DNA of 64,000 bases from AP-15 sp963747735 (GTDB lineage Bacteria > Pseudomonadota > Alphaproteobacteria > ATCC43930 > CGMCC-115725), in assembly GCA_963747735.1 (NCBI GenBank), contig CAVVGE010000025.1, forward strand, positions 1 to 64,000, read 5' to 3'. Below are positions 44,333-52,084 of the stretch, one piece after another. The translations under genes were made by a program, and so were the position numbers. Within the stretch, counting starts at the first letter, position 1, and each line of letters begins with the position of its first letter. The notes under the pieces are model-generated. The model saw only the letters and a list, made by a program, of their open reading frames with translations, ran no database searches and was not told the DNA's origin.

Positions 44333-44364
44333 AGGCGAAGAGCCTGCCCCTGGCTCGAACAGGG
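44333..44364 (+). repeat. 24-nt palindromic insertion, copy B
   Basis: Read on the plus strand, the insert begins AGCCTGCCCCTGGCTCGAAC with the same CCCCTG/CAGGGG arms. It also directly follows GGCGAAG, but in the opposite orientation to copy A. It adds eight sense codons to the transposase without breaking the frame. Confidence 0.85.
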
Positions 44365-44988
44365 GTCAACTCGCTCTCGACAAATTGCAGATGCATCAGC
44401 CCGCTGGTCGCGTCGTCGACAAATACCAACAGGGTGCATTGCGGCCCGCGATCCTCAAACCACCAATGCTCGCTGCCGTCGACCTGCACCAGCTCGCCGA
44501 CGCACTCGCGCCGCGGGCGCGGCTGGTGGACCCGCCGGCGCCGCTGCTTGCGATCGAGCCATAGCCCGTCGGCGATCATCCACTTCCGCAAGGTCTCGCT
44601 GGAGAACGCAAAGCCGTGCTCGGCGACGAGCTTCTCGGCGGCCAGGGTCGGCCCGAAATCGGCATAGTTGTGGCGCACGACCCACAGCACCGCGGCGCGT
44701 ACCGAGGCTGCCGTCCGGCGGTTGCTCGGCCGACCGCGCTTCTTCGAGATCAAACCCGCAACGCCGTCACCCCGAAACGCCTTCAACAACCGCCACACCT
44801 GGCGCTCGCTGCGCCCTAACAGCTGCGCGGCCGCACGCACCGGCAGACCTCCACGATCGACGTCGCGCAACACCTCAAGACGCCGCAGCTCGCCATCGCT
44901 CACGCTCAACACCGTCATCGACGCCGCCCCCCACAGCTCGCCAAAAAGCCGGGGAGACTGACATTTTTAAATTGGACGGCACTGACAT

Positions 44989-45364
44989 TTGCACGTTGCC
45001 GCTACATTGCACACGGCGCATAATCGACGTTCTGGAAAATGGGGCTATGCCGCCGCACAACCCCGGCTTAACGCGGTCGCCTTAAGAAAAACTCACTGGT
45101 CGTGTAAGGTCTTTGAAAGTGAGTTTCTGCCTATTGCGGCTCGTGACGGATGGGGTTAGCCCGCAGACCAAGCGCTTGGTCTGATTTGAGCCTACGGGTC
45201 TTCATCCGCCCTTTCCCCAAGATGTTAAGTAGCTCGGCGGCTCGCGCGCCTCTCGTCGATGCCGCATAACGTCGAAAATCAGCGGGCCGTGGCGTCGTTC
45301 TGCTGGTCGGCGTCGCAGCCTGTGGTAAGGTCGATGATGGGGCGGGTGATGGCAGGATGATCTG
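44989..45364. other. Spacer with a 9-bp hairpin, no supported gene
   Basis: Between the insertion sequence and the first island gene no coding sequence is supported. At 45089-45126 the inverted repeat AAACTCACT / AGTGAGTTT encloses 20 nt. It has no T-run after it, so it is not an ordinary terminator; an attachment site or operator is possible. Base composition starts to shift toward A+T here. Confidence 0.5.
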
Positions 45365-45925
45365 GTGACCTTGCGCGGAGCGTTCATCTATTACTTGGTC
45401 ATGGCGGGTGTCGGCCTTTCCGCCCTCGCGCAAATTCTTAATTTTGCTGCTGGTGGGCCACGTAATTGGCGGCGGTGGACAGGGTTAGGGTTCGGCATCA
45501 TCGCCGCCATGTCGGTTTTCATAGCGGGTCAACTTACTAAACAAGACTTAGAGTGGAGGAGGGTCAGAAACTCTCAAGAAACTATCCTTTCAAAACAATT
45601 AGAGGGGACACACGCTGTTGGTCATTTCATCGTTTTGAATCACCAAGATTTAGAGCAAGGACAGTTTTTTATGAGTATTGCGGGTGTATGTATCAAGTTA
45701 AATATACTCTGCTATCTCGACATACAAAAACGACCGTACCCTGCCATGTTTCCACCGCCGGGAATGTTATCATTCCAATTCCGGCGATACCGGCCCTTGC
45801 TTGCGCCGATTTGGGGACGCTCGTCAACGTCAGGATTTGGGCTCGGCTTGACACCGCTCCGCGAATGGGTGGTCTATGCGAACCCACTCCTGCCCCTGCC
45901 GCTGGTAGTGTTGAGTTGTGCGTAG
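45365..45925 (+). CDS. Hypothetical protein with two N-terminal membrane helices
   Basis: The 186-codon frame starts with GTG at 45365 (AGGA 8 nt upstream). Two hydrophobic segments (GAFIYYLVMAGVGLSALAQI and LGFGIIAAMSVFIAGQL) are followed by a charged stretch (TKQDLEWRRVRNSQETIL) and a less convincing C-terminal half. Codon usage is AT-richer than in the surrounding chromosome. No family is recognised. The part after about residue 115 may not be genuine coding sequence. Confidence 0.45.
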   Translation: MTLRGAFIYYLVMAGVGLSALAQILNFAAGGPRNWRRWTGLGFGIIAAMSVFIAGQLTKQDLEWRRVRNSQETILSKQLEGTHAVGHFIVLNHQDLEQGQFFMSIAGVCIKLNILCYLDIQKRPYPAMFPPPGMLSFQFRRYRPLLAPIWGRSSTSGFGLGLTPLREWVVYANPLLPLPLVVLSCA

Positions 45926-45953
45926 CTCGAAAGGGTAGATCGGAGAGACTCTA

Positions 45954-46166
45954 ATGGCTGAAAACGACAAATCAGTTATCAAAGAGAGGACGGTTAGAAT
46001 GCACGACGGCAGCATACGCACTTTCCTGGCTAGAGAAAAGACGAGATTTGTTGATAACAATGGCGTTGAGATGGTAGTACTCGAAGTTGTTGATCCAAAC
46101 GTGCGATATGATAGCGTCGTTATGGAAATAACCGGCTCTCTACTAGACGCAGACGAAGCGGGTTAA
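45954..46166 (+). CDS. Small acidic hypothetical protein
   Basis: The 70-residue protein begins AENDKSVIKERTVRMHDGSI and ends ITGSLLDADEAG. GGAG lies 9 nt before the ATG. It is AT-rich like its neighbours and has no signal peptide or membrane segment. I do not recognise it; the small size, charge and island location would fit an accessory or anti-restriction-type protein, which is only a guess. Its end overlaps the degenerate recombinase gene on the other strand. Confidence 0.6.
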   Translation: MAENDKSVIKERTVRMHDGSIRTFLAREKTRFVDNNGVEMVVLEVVDPNVRYDSVVMEITGSLLDADEAG

Positions 46167-46724
46167 AAAGCCGCGAAATCGTGCTCTTTCCCACATCGTA
46201 GCTGCGCGCGAGTTCGGCAAGTGTCGCACCGGCCGCCCGTCGCCGCCGGGCCTCGGCCTTCTGGGCGTCGGTGAGTTTCGAGGGTCGCCCATGTGCTGCC
46301 CACGCTTCTGCGCCCGGCTGCGGCCCTCGGCGGTGCGGGTGCGGATAAGATCGCGCTCCACGTCGGCAAGCCCGCCGAGCACGGCAAGCATCAAGCGCCC
46401 GGTGCTGGTGCCGGTGTCGGCCCAAGGCTCGGCAAGCGAACGAAACTGCGCCTTGGCGTCGACGATCTGCTTGACGATGGCGAACAGGTCAAAGGTGCTG
46501 CGGGCGAGGCGGTCGATCCGCGTCACCGTCACCACGTCGCCGGGGGCGAGGGCCTTCAGCATTTTCAGAAGCTCGCGCCGGTCGGCCCGCGCGCTTGTCA
46601 CCTTCTCGCGGTAAATCTTGGCGGTGCATCCGGCGGCGCGCAACCTCAAGCTGGCTGTCGAGTGTCTGGCCCACGGTGCTGACGCGGGCAAGCCGAAGCG
46701 GTTTTGCGGGTGCATTTCGGTCAT
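46150..46724 (-). pseudogene. Degenerate serine recombinase (resolvase/invertase) in three frames
   Basis: The N-terminus with the catalytic-serine motif is in one frame (LRLARVSTVGQTLDSQL). The body is in a second (LAPGDVVTVTRIDRLARST, GGLADVERDLIRTRTAEGR), and the C-terminal helix-turn-helix is in a third (KLTDAQKAEARRR, GKSTISRLF). Two indels, near 46655 and near 46290, break it. It is related to, but not identical with, the intact recombinase at 47561-48136, which has the same domain order and orientation. Confidence 0.85.
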
Positions 46725-46787
46725 AAGTTACGGAAAGCGTAAGCCTTTGATCGGGCAGGAGGCCGGCAAATACGCCCGGTAGGTTAT

Positions 46788-47210
46788 TTAGTATTTCCCA
46801 TAATGACCGCTTGGCCACGGAATGAAAGGAATCATTCTCAACCTCGACACTCCCTGATCGTCGAAGATAAAGGGGAATGATCCCCACATCAGAGCTTCGG
46901 CAATTAAGGGTGTTACAAATATAGCTACGATGATGAGAACCGAATAGAGTGTCTGCTGTTTCACGTTCAGTTCGGAAATAACAATCGCGTAGATGAAAAT
47001 CAACCCTTGAAGTGGTAAGAAAATCGAGGCCGTAACCACAGTTAGGCATAAAACCGCTGAGGGCGACATCAGCGCACCCCACGTCCATCGCTGGTAGCCT
47101 AATTTCAGAATCAAAAATGCATACCAAACGGTATGGCTCTCAACAAGCAACAGGACTATCGCACAAAGAGGAAGGAACCAGAACCAGCGGAGACGGGAAG
47201 GTGCACGCAT
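46788..47210 (-). CDS. Hypothetical membrane protein
   Basis: The 140-residue protein has about four hydrophobic helices (WFWFLPLCAIVLLLVESHTV, LMSPSAVLCLTVVTASIFLP, LQGLIFIYAIVISELNV, LYSVLIIVAIFVTPLIAEAL). The sequence is clearly AT-richer than the chromosome. An AAAGG lies about 12 nt before the ATG. No family is recognised. It lies between the two serine recombinase genes. Confidence 0.55.
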   Translation of the reverse strand: MRAPSRLRWFWFLPLCAIVLLLVESHTVWYAFLILKLGYQRWTWGALMSPSAVLCLTVVTASIFLPLQGLIFIYAIVISELNVKQQTLYSVLIIVAIFVTPLIAEALMWGSFPFIFDDQGVSRLRMIPFIPWPSGHYGKY

Positions 47211-47245
47211 TGCAAAATAAACCTTTAGCCTGGATCGAGCTATGT

Positions 47246-47527
47246 TCAGCGATAATAATCTCGGTTAAGCACCGCTGATGGGCCATCAGAGGAATGTCCA
47301 GCCACCTCTGCCGTAATTTCCTCGCACTTCGTTCGGCTACTATCCTGCCACGGATTGTGGAATGTGAGTTTTCTTCCGGGTATTGCGGGCGAAAATTCCA
47401 GTGTAATGTACATCGCGAGTTGTCGGGCTTCCCCCTCGTTCTCGGCACGAACAATCATCGGGTCGGGTTTGTAAGACTTCCATTTTGGATCAGAGAGGTT
47501 GATCGGCGTGAGCCTCCAAAGCGGCAT
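47246..47527 (-). CDS. Conserved hypothetical small protein
   Basis: The 93-residue protein reads PLWRLTPINLSDPKWKSYKP, DPMIVRAENEGEARQLAMYI and FHNPWQDSSRTKCEEI. I recognise this layout (R-L-x-P-x-D/N-L...W..S near the start, VRAxxExxAR in the middle, NPW...C/S/A..E later) from unannotated proteins common in alphaproteobacterial islands, but no function is known. The ATG at 47527 has AAAGGAG 8 nt upstream, a strong ribosome binding site; a GTG three codons earlier is less likely. Confidence 0.7.
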   Translation of the reverse strand: MPLWRLTPINLSDPKWKSYKPDPMIVRAENEGEARQLAMYITLEFSPAIPGRKLTFHNPWQDSSRTKCEEITAEVAGHSSDGPSAVLNRDYYR

Positions 47528-47560
47528 GATGTGCACTCCTTTGGTTTCTATGCGTCCGGG

Positions 47561-48136
47561 TCAGGCTGCGAGCCGTGAAATCGTGCTGACGCTTACGCCG
47601 TAGCTCTTGGCCAGATCGCGCGTCGGCTCGCCTTTGGCGAGGCGCTGCCGCGCCTCCTTGATTTGGTGCGGGGTGAGTTTCGGCTTACGCCCCATCCTGA
47701 CGCCTTTAGCGCGGGCAATCTGTCGGCCCTCATGGGTGCGCTTGATGATCCGCAATCGTTCGTCCTCGGCCATTGCAGACATCATCGCCATGAAACCCTG
47801 CCCCATAGGGGTGGTGAGGTCGATATAGCTGCGGTCGAGCACCTTGATCGCGGCTCCGGCGTCGATCACCGTTTTGATGATCTGCAACCCGTCCCACATC
47901 GAGCGCGTGGCGCGATCCCATTCGGCAATCACAAGCTCGTCGCCGGTGTCGAGGTCATCGAGGGCGCAGGCGAGCTGCGGGCGTCCGGCCATGCTTTTGC
48001 CGGATGCCGTGTCTGAATAGATCACGGCGCAACCGAGGCGCTTTAGCGCCTTGGTCTGCCGCGCAAGGTCTTGTTGCTGTGTGCTGACTCGGGCGTAGCC
48101 GATCAGCCGTTTTGAGGGTTTCGTTTCGAGACTCAT
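47561..48136 (-). CDS. Serine recombinase (resolvase/DNA invertase type)
   Basis: The 191-residue recombinase is complete. The catalytic serine is in GYARVSTQQQDLARQ (about residue 18), the DNA-contacting core includes ELVIAEWDRATRS and TPMGQGFMAMMSAMAEDERL, and the C-terminal helix-turn-helix ends SYGVSVSTISRLAA. Such enzymes invert or resolve DNA between short crossover sites. It may act on this island. The PIN-like toxin frame upstream runs into its first 180 nt. Confidence 0.92.
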   Translation of the reverse strand: MSLETKPSKRLIGYARVSTQQQDLARQTKALKRLGCAVIYSDTASGKSMAGRPQLACALDDLDTGDELVIAEWDRATRSMWDGLQIIKTVIDAGAAIKVLDRSYIDLTTPMGQGFMAMMSAMAEDERLRIIKRTHEGRQIARAKGVRMGRKPKLTPHQIKEARQRLAKGEPTRDLAKSYGVSVSTISRLAA

Positions 48137-48902
48137 TTATGACGAAACTAAGCGCCTGATTTTCCGAGAGCAAGAAGCTTCGTCGAAAGTCTTGAACTAT
48201 GGGAAACACAGCAGTGCGTGGTGGTTCACGGTTTCGGGGTGCGGGTGCGTCTCGGTCGCCGCCCCCGCCGTCCGCCCGGACGGGGGCTTTCATCGGGAGC
48301 GGTCGGATTCCGGTTCCTGCTCTGGCGCTGGCCCGCGCCGTGTCAATTGCCCGCGTAGCCGCTCGCGCGCCGGAATCTTCGCTCGCGCGGCGCTGCCGCT
48401 CGACATTGCGGCCCTGTGCGGCGGCTTCGTCGAGAATGAAATCGGTTGATTGGATCAGCCGGGCTGCTTCGAGCTCGCGCAAGAAATCACCGGTGCTGAT
48501 GACACCGACGCGTTCATCGACGATGATACGGCGTCTCTCAATGTCGCTGCCCTCAAACAACAACAGCGCTTCGGCGGTCGGATCGCTGCGCAAGAAGCGG
48601 TCGAGCGCTTCAACGGCTGCCTGTTCGCCAAGCCCGCGAATGGAACGCCCTTCTTCGCGGCGGCGCTGCTGGTCGATGCCGACATCGGTCGGCACGATTT
48701 GCACCATGTCGAGATGGGCATTGATCCATTCGACGATCTGCTCGGCTCCCGGCGCGCCGTGAACGCGCGTCGCCTCGAAAAAAACCACGTCCGGGATACG
48801 CACCGGCAAGCCGGGCCGCAACAGCACGTCCAGCGATCCCGCAAGCGCCAGTGTGAACAGCGGTGAAGTGTCGGTGTCGATCAGGCTATAGGGTTTGCTC
48901 AC
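47955..48902 (-). CDS. PIN-like toxin with an aberrant C-terminal extension
   Basis: The first 170 or so residues look like a PIN-type nuclease toxin: SLIDTDTSPLFTLALAG with an early Asp, PDVVFFEATR, and DERVGVISTGDFLRELEAAR near the C-terminal side. The frame then stays open without conserved features through low-complexity Ala/Arg/Gly (about residues 170-235) and into the start of the recombinase gene. The original C-terminus may have been lost. The GTG start at 48902 overlaps the antitoxin stop (GTGA), the usual coupling in toxin-antitoxin operons. Confidence 0.7.
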   Translation of the reverse strand: MSKPYSLIDTDTSPLFTLALAGSLDVLLRPGLPVRIPDVVFFEATRVHGAPGAEQIVEWINAHLDMVQIVPTDVGIDQQRRREEGRSIRGLGEQAAVEALDRFLRSDPTAEALLLFEGSDIERRRIIVDERVGVISTGDFLRELEAARLIQSTDFILDEAAAQGRNVERQRRASEDSGARAATRAIDTARASARAGTGIRPLPMKAPVRADGGGGDRDAPAPRNREPPRTAVFPIVQDFRRSFLLSENQALSFVINESRNETLKTADRLRPSQHTATRPCAADQGAKAPRLRRDLFRHGIRQKHGRTPAARLRPR

Positions 48903-49120
48903 TTACGCGCCCGCAACGCTGCACGAATGATCGCGCGGCCACGTTGCCGGGCCTCGACATTCGGCCCAGCCATTGGCGCAACCGGGGGCCGCAGGCCGAG
49001 TTCGCCGAGTGCGCCGAGGATCTGCACGTAATTGTCAAAGCCACGTTCGCGCAACACCCGCCATGTAATCTCGCCGGCGGCATACTGCCGGATCAGCTTT
49101 TCCTTGTCGGTTTCGGTCAT
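48899..49120 (-). CDS. Antitoxin partner of the PIN-like toxin
   Basis: The 73-residue protein reads TETDKEKLIRQYAAGEITWR, VLRERGFDNYVQILGALGEL and GLRPPVAPMAGPNVEARQRG. Small proteins with AAGEITW and LGELGLRPP are typically found just before PIN-domain toxins. GGAGAAACGGCG precedes the ATG at 49120. It probably binds and blocks the toxin and represses the operon through the AT-rich site just upstream. Confidence 0.8.
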   Translation of the reverse strand: MTETDKEKLIRQYAAGEITWRVLRERGFDNYVQILGALGELGLRPPVAPMAGPNVEARQRGRAIIRAALRARK

Positions 49121-49131
49121 CGCCGTTTCTC

Positions 49132-49149
49132 CATATACTATAATGTATG
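49132..49149 (-). promoter_or_regulatory. AT-rich promoter/operator of the toxin-antitoxin pair
   Basis: The 18-nt stretch CATACATTATAGTATATG is imperfectly palindromic and stands out in GC-rich surroundings directly upstream of the antitoxin ribosome binding site. It contains a TATAGT -10-like hexamer. It is the natural place for autoregulation. Confidence 0.45.
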
Positions 49150-49582
49150 TTAGCAGGCTTGCAGCCGACAAGGGAGGATTGGCGCGGCGCAGAAGTGTTG
49201 GTTTTCGGAACGACCGCGCTGTGCCAGCCGCGCGCGGCTGGCCTGCCTGTTGAGCGCCTATGGCCCGCCAGCCTCCGCCAGGGCGAAATGCAGGATGGGC
49301 TGCCGCTGCGGGGTTTCCGTTATCCCGACACACAAAAACCTAGCCTCTCCTTGTTTCGTAATTCTTGACCGTGCAAATCGCGAGCGTTTCCCGCTTGGCC
49401 GATGTGGAGGCGCGAAATGACCAGCTGTCTCCAGGCAGGACCGGCCCTCTTTCGTCCAGAGGCGGCGTTGACGGCCGGTGCCTCGCAATGGGCGAGGCTG
49501 CAGCACGAGCGATCGGGGTTGGCTTGACGGTTGGGGAGGGGCGGCGACACAATCCGCGGCGAGCGACGCGGAGGAGGGTGGC
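49150..49582. other. Right edge of the island, no supported gene
   Basis: No coding sequence is supported between the toxin-antitoxin promoter and the SMP-30 gene. The composition returns to GC-rich. A short self-complementary CAGCCGCGCGCGGCTGG lies near 49226. This is where the boundary of the acquired segment should be. Confidence 0.45.
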
Positions 49583-50497
49583 ATGGCCGAGGTGCGGATC
49601 GTGGCGACCGGGTTGCGGTTTCCCGAAGGACCGGTGGCGCTGGCCGACGGCTCGGTCATCCTCGGCGAGATCGCCGGCGGCGCGGTGACGCGGATCACTC
49701 CCGATGGCGCCAAAACGGCGATCGGCAATGCCGGCGGCGGGCCGAACGGGGTGGCGACCGGACCCGATGGCGCGCTTTACGTGTGCAACAACGGCGGCAA
49801 CGAGTACGCGCATGGCGGGTTTCTGTCGACCGGGCCGGCGAGGGACTACCAGGGCGGCTATATCCAGCGCATCGATCCCGTAACCGGCGCCGCCCGCGTG
49901 CTCTACCGCGAATGCGGCGGCCACAAATTGTCGGCGCCGAACGACATCGTCTTCGACCGGCACGGCGGCTTTTATTTTACCGATCTCGGCAAGCGCTATG
50001 CCCGCCAGCGCGACCATGGCGGCGTTTATTACGCCTTGCCCGACGGGTCGAAGATCACCGAGCTCGTCTATCCGATGCTGACCCCGAACGGCGTCGGGCT
50101 GTCGCCGGACGAGGGGACGCTCTATGTCGCCGACACCGAGACCTCGCGGCTCTTCGCCTTCGAGGTCGTCGCGCCGGGCGTGCTCCACGACGAGCCGTTT
50201 CCCGCACCCTATGGCGGGCGGCTCGTCTGCGGGCTGCCCGGCTTTCAGCGCTTCGACAGCCTCGCCGTCGAAGCCTCCGGCAATATTGCCGTCGCCACCC
50301 TGATTACCGGGCACATCACCGTCATCGCGCCCGACGGGCGGGTGGTGCGCCAGGTCAAGATGCCCGACGTCTACCCGACCAATATCTGCTTTGGCGGGCA
50401 TGACATGAAGACCGCCTATATCTCCCTCTCCGGCACCGGCCATCTCGGCGTCGTCGACTGGCCCGAGCCCGGCCTAAAGCTCAATTTCGCGGCCTAG
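49583..50497 (+). CDS. SMP-30/gluconolactonase/LRE family protein
   Basis: The 304-residue beta-propeller hydrolase begins VATGLRFPEGPVALADGSVI (the metal-binding Glu in FPEGP) and shows GGPNGVATGPDGALYVCNN, SAPNDIVFDRHGGFYFTD and TPNGVGLSPDEGTLYVADTE. These supply the Glu, Asn, Asn and Asp ligands of the family's calcium or zinc site. Members hydrolyse sugar lactones or similar esters. GGAGGAGGGTGGC precedes the ATG at 49583. The gene is followed by the PepSY-like gene and a zinc alcohol dehydrogenase on the same strand, perhaps a small oxidation pathway. Confidence 0.9.
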   Translation: MAEVRIVATGLRFPEGPVALADGSVILGEIAGGAVTRITPDGAKTAIGNAGGGPNGVATGPDGALYVCNNGGNEYAHGGFLSTGPARDYQGGYIQRIDPVTGAARVLYRECGGHKLSAPNDIVFDRHGGFYFTDLGKRYARQRDHGGVYYALPDGSKITELVYPMLTPNGVGLSPDEGTLYVADTETSRLFAFEVVAPGVLHDEPFPAPYGGRLVCGLPGFQRFDSLAVEASGNIAVATLITGHITVIAPDGRVVRQVKMPDVYPTNICFGGHDMKTAYISLSGTGHLGVVDWPEPGLKLNFAA

Positions 50498-50515
50498 CTA
50501 TCAAGGGAGGCCATC

Positions 50516-50831
50516 ATGCGCGGCCAAGTGGCGATCCCGGTCCTGGCGGCCCTGCGCGATCTCGGTCCTGGGCGCGATCTCGGTCCTGGGCGCGATCTCG
50601 GCCCTGTGCGCGATCTCGGCCCTGTGCGCGGCACCCGCTTTCGCCGGACCGCCGCCGCCCGACGGGTCAAAGCCGCTTTCGACGATCCTCGCCGAGGTCG
50701 AGCAAAAGCCGGACTTTCGCTATATCGACGAGGCGGAGCTGAAAAACGGTCTGTACAAGGTTGAATATTATACCAAGGACGGGGTCGAGCATAAGCTCTA
50801 CATCGATCCGCAAACCGGGAAAGCACGCTGA
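50516..50831 (+). pseudogene. Small secreted PepSY-like protein, frameshifted in a repeated signal peptide
   Basis: The mature part reads PDGSKPLSTILAEVEQKPDF, RYIDEAELKNGLYKVEYYTK and DGVEHKLYIDPQTGKAR, a PepSY-type domain of about 60 residues. Its frame also encodes a signal-peptide core made of four hexapeptides (AISVLG, AISVLG, AISALC, AISALC) then AAPAFA. The ATG at 50516 with AAGGGAGG upstream is one frame off. Adding the two bases missing from the first DNA repeat (16 nt instead of 18) would join them. As it stands the protein cannot be made from this ATG. Confidence 0.75.
50551..50630. repeat. 18-nt tandem repeat encoding the signal-peptide core
   Basis: Units begin at 50551 (16 nt), 50567, 50585, 50603 (18 nt each) and 50621 (partial). 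Each contains GCGCGATCTCGG or the shortened form. The first copy lacks two G residues, which produces the frameshift in the surrounding gene. Confidence 0.88.
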
Positions 50832-50919
50832 TAGAGTACCCATCGCACACGCCGCAGCCGATGGGCTTTGCTGTCGCTCAGCCCAACCTGCAGGGCCGAA
50901 GGAACGAAGGAGGCCGCCG

Positions 50920-52011
50920 ATGAAAGCCGCCGTGCTGCACGCGCCGAACCAGCCGCTGACGATCGAGGAGGTGTCGCTCGAAAAGCCCGGGGCGCGCGAG
51001 GTCTTGCTGCGGACTGCCTTTGCCGGGCTGTGCCACAGCGATCTGCATTTTATCGAGGGGCTCTACCCGCACCCGACACCCTGCGTGCTCGGCCATGAAT
51101 TGGCCGGCATCGTCGAGGCGGTCGGCGAGGGTGTGACCTATGTCAAGCCCGGCGACCACGTCATCACCTGCCTGTCGGTGTTTTGCGGCACCTGCTCGCA
51201 ATGCGTGACCGGCCACCCGAACCTTTGCGAGAACACCGAGGTCAAGATGCCGCCCGGCGTCGCGCGCCGCCTCACCTGGAAGGGCGGCGAGGTGATGAAC
51301 CAGTTTCTGAACCTGTCGTCCTTTGCCGAAGAAATGCTCGTGCACGAAAATTCGATGGTGAAGATCGACCCCGACATCCCGCTCGACCGCGCCGCGCTGG
51401 TCGGCTGCGGCGTGATGACCGGGGTCGGTGCCGTCTTCAACGCCGCCAAGGTCGAGCCCGGCGCCACCGTCGCGGTGATCGGCTGCGGCGGGGTCGGGCT
51501 GTCGGCGGTCAACGGTGCCGCATTGGCCGGGGCCGAGCGGATCATCGCGATCGACACCCAGCCCTCGAAGCTCGAACTGGCCAAGGAAATGGGTGCCACC
51601 GACACGCTCAACGCGAGCAATGCCGACCCGGTCAAGGCGATCCGCGAGATGACCGGCGGCGGCGTGCATTATTCGTTCGAGGCGCTCGGCACCAAGGGAA
51701 CGGCCGAGCAGGCCTTTGGCATGCTGCGCCCCGGCGGCACGGCGACGATCATCGGCATGGTGCCGTTCGGCGTCAAAATCGAATTGCACGGCTACGATTT
51801 TTTGCGCGACCGCAAGATCCAGGGCACCTCGATGGGCGGCAACCGCTTTCGCGTCGACATGCCGCGGCTGCTGTCGTTGTGGCGCCAAGGCCGCTTGAAG
51901 CTCGACCACCTGATCTCGGGCCGGATCAAGCTCGCCGAGATCAACGACGGCTTTAGCGCGCTCAAATCCGCCGCCCCGGTGCGCCAGCTGATCGATTTCA
52001 ATGCCGGCTGA
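50920..52011 (+). CDS. Zinc-dependent alcohol dehydrogenase (MDR family)
   Basis: The 363-residue enzyme is a medium-chain dehydrogenase. It has the catalytic-zinc GLCHSDLHFIEG and GHELAGIVEAVG, the structural-zinc cysteines in CLSVFCGTCSQCVTGHPNLC, and the NAD-binding VIGCGGVGLSAVNGA (about residues 185-199). It resembles class III-like or mycobacterial-type alcohol dehydrogenases acting on primary alcohols or nitrosothiols; the substrate is not certain. GAAGGAGG precedes the ATG at 50920. Confidence 0.92.
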   Translation: MKAAVLHAPNQPLTIEEVSLEKPGAREVLLRTAFAGLCHSDLHFIEGLYPHPTPCVLGHELAGIVEAVGEGVTYVKPGDHVITCLSVFCGTCSQCVTGHPNLCENTEVKMPPGVARRLTWKGGEVMNQFLNLSSFAEEMLVHENSMVKIDPDIPLDRAALVGCGVMTGVGAVFNAAKVEPGATVAVIGCGGVGLSAVNGAALAGAERIIAIDTQPSKLELAKEMGATDTLNASNADPVKAIREMTGGGVHYSFEALGTKGTAEQAFGMLRPGGTATIIGMVPFGVKIELHGYDFLRDRKIQGTSMGGNRFRVDMPRLLSLWRQGRLKLDHLISGRIKLAEINDGFSALKSAAPVRQLIDFNAG

Positions 52012-52084
52012 CCGGGCCGCCTGACTTAAGCGAGTAGACAAATATTCGTGGCCGGCACGGGCGGGTAATCAGCGCGGCGGTAGC

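Larger units (their letters stand above)
43569..44918 (-). pseudogene. ISNCY family transposase with two 24-nt insertions and a premature stop
   Basis: The N-terminal helix-turn-helix region (RSERQVWRLLKAFRGDGVAGL, split) and the DDE integrase core (ELVQVDGSEHWWFED, FVDDATSG, FYSDKHGVFRVN) are clear, followed after a stop by QDRLVKELRLAGAATLAEGN and the C-terminal domain to 43569. Two in-frame 24-nt insertions break it. One, at 44340-44363, adds PVRARGRL after SELT. The other, at 44124-44147, adds SLPLA, a stop and TG after SSPAK. Remove both and the frame is continuous through the catalytic Glu region (VERANKTLQ). All frames agree, so no other shift is needed. Confidence 0.85.
43391..44988 (-). 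mobile_element. ISNCY-type insertion sequence
   Basis: About 1.6 kb bounded by related inverted ends: 43391-43424 on the left and 44957-44988 on the right. Both contain ATGTCAGT at the outer edge and CAATTTAAAAATGTCAGT further in. The only gene inside is a broken transposase. I see no convincing target-site duplication; TTTGCAC occurs near both outer flanks but not at the exact edges. Confidence 0.8.

Noticed and set aside
43363..44994. TTTGCAC as target-site duplication of the IS
   Set aside because: The two copies are not at equal distances from the inverted ends, so it is probably chance.
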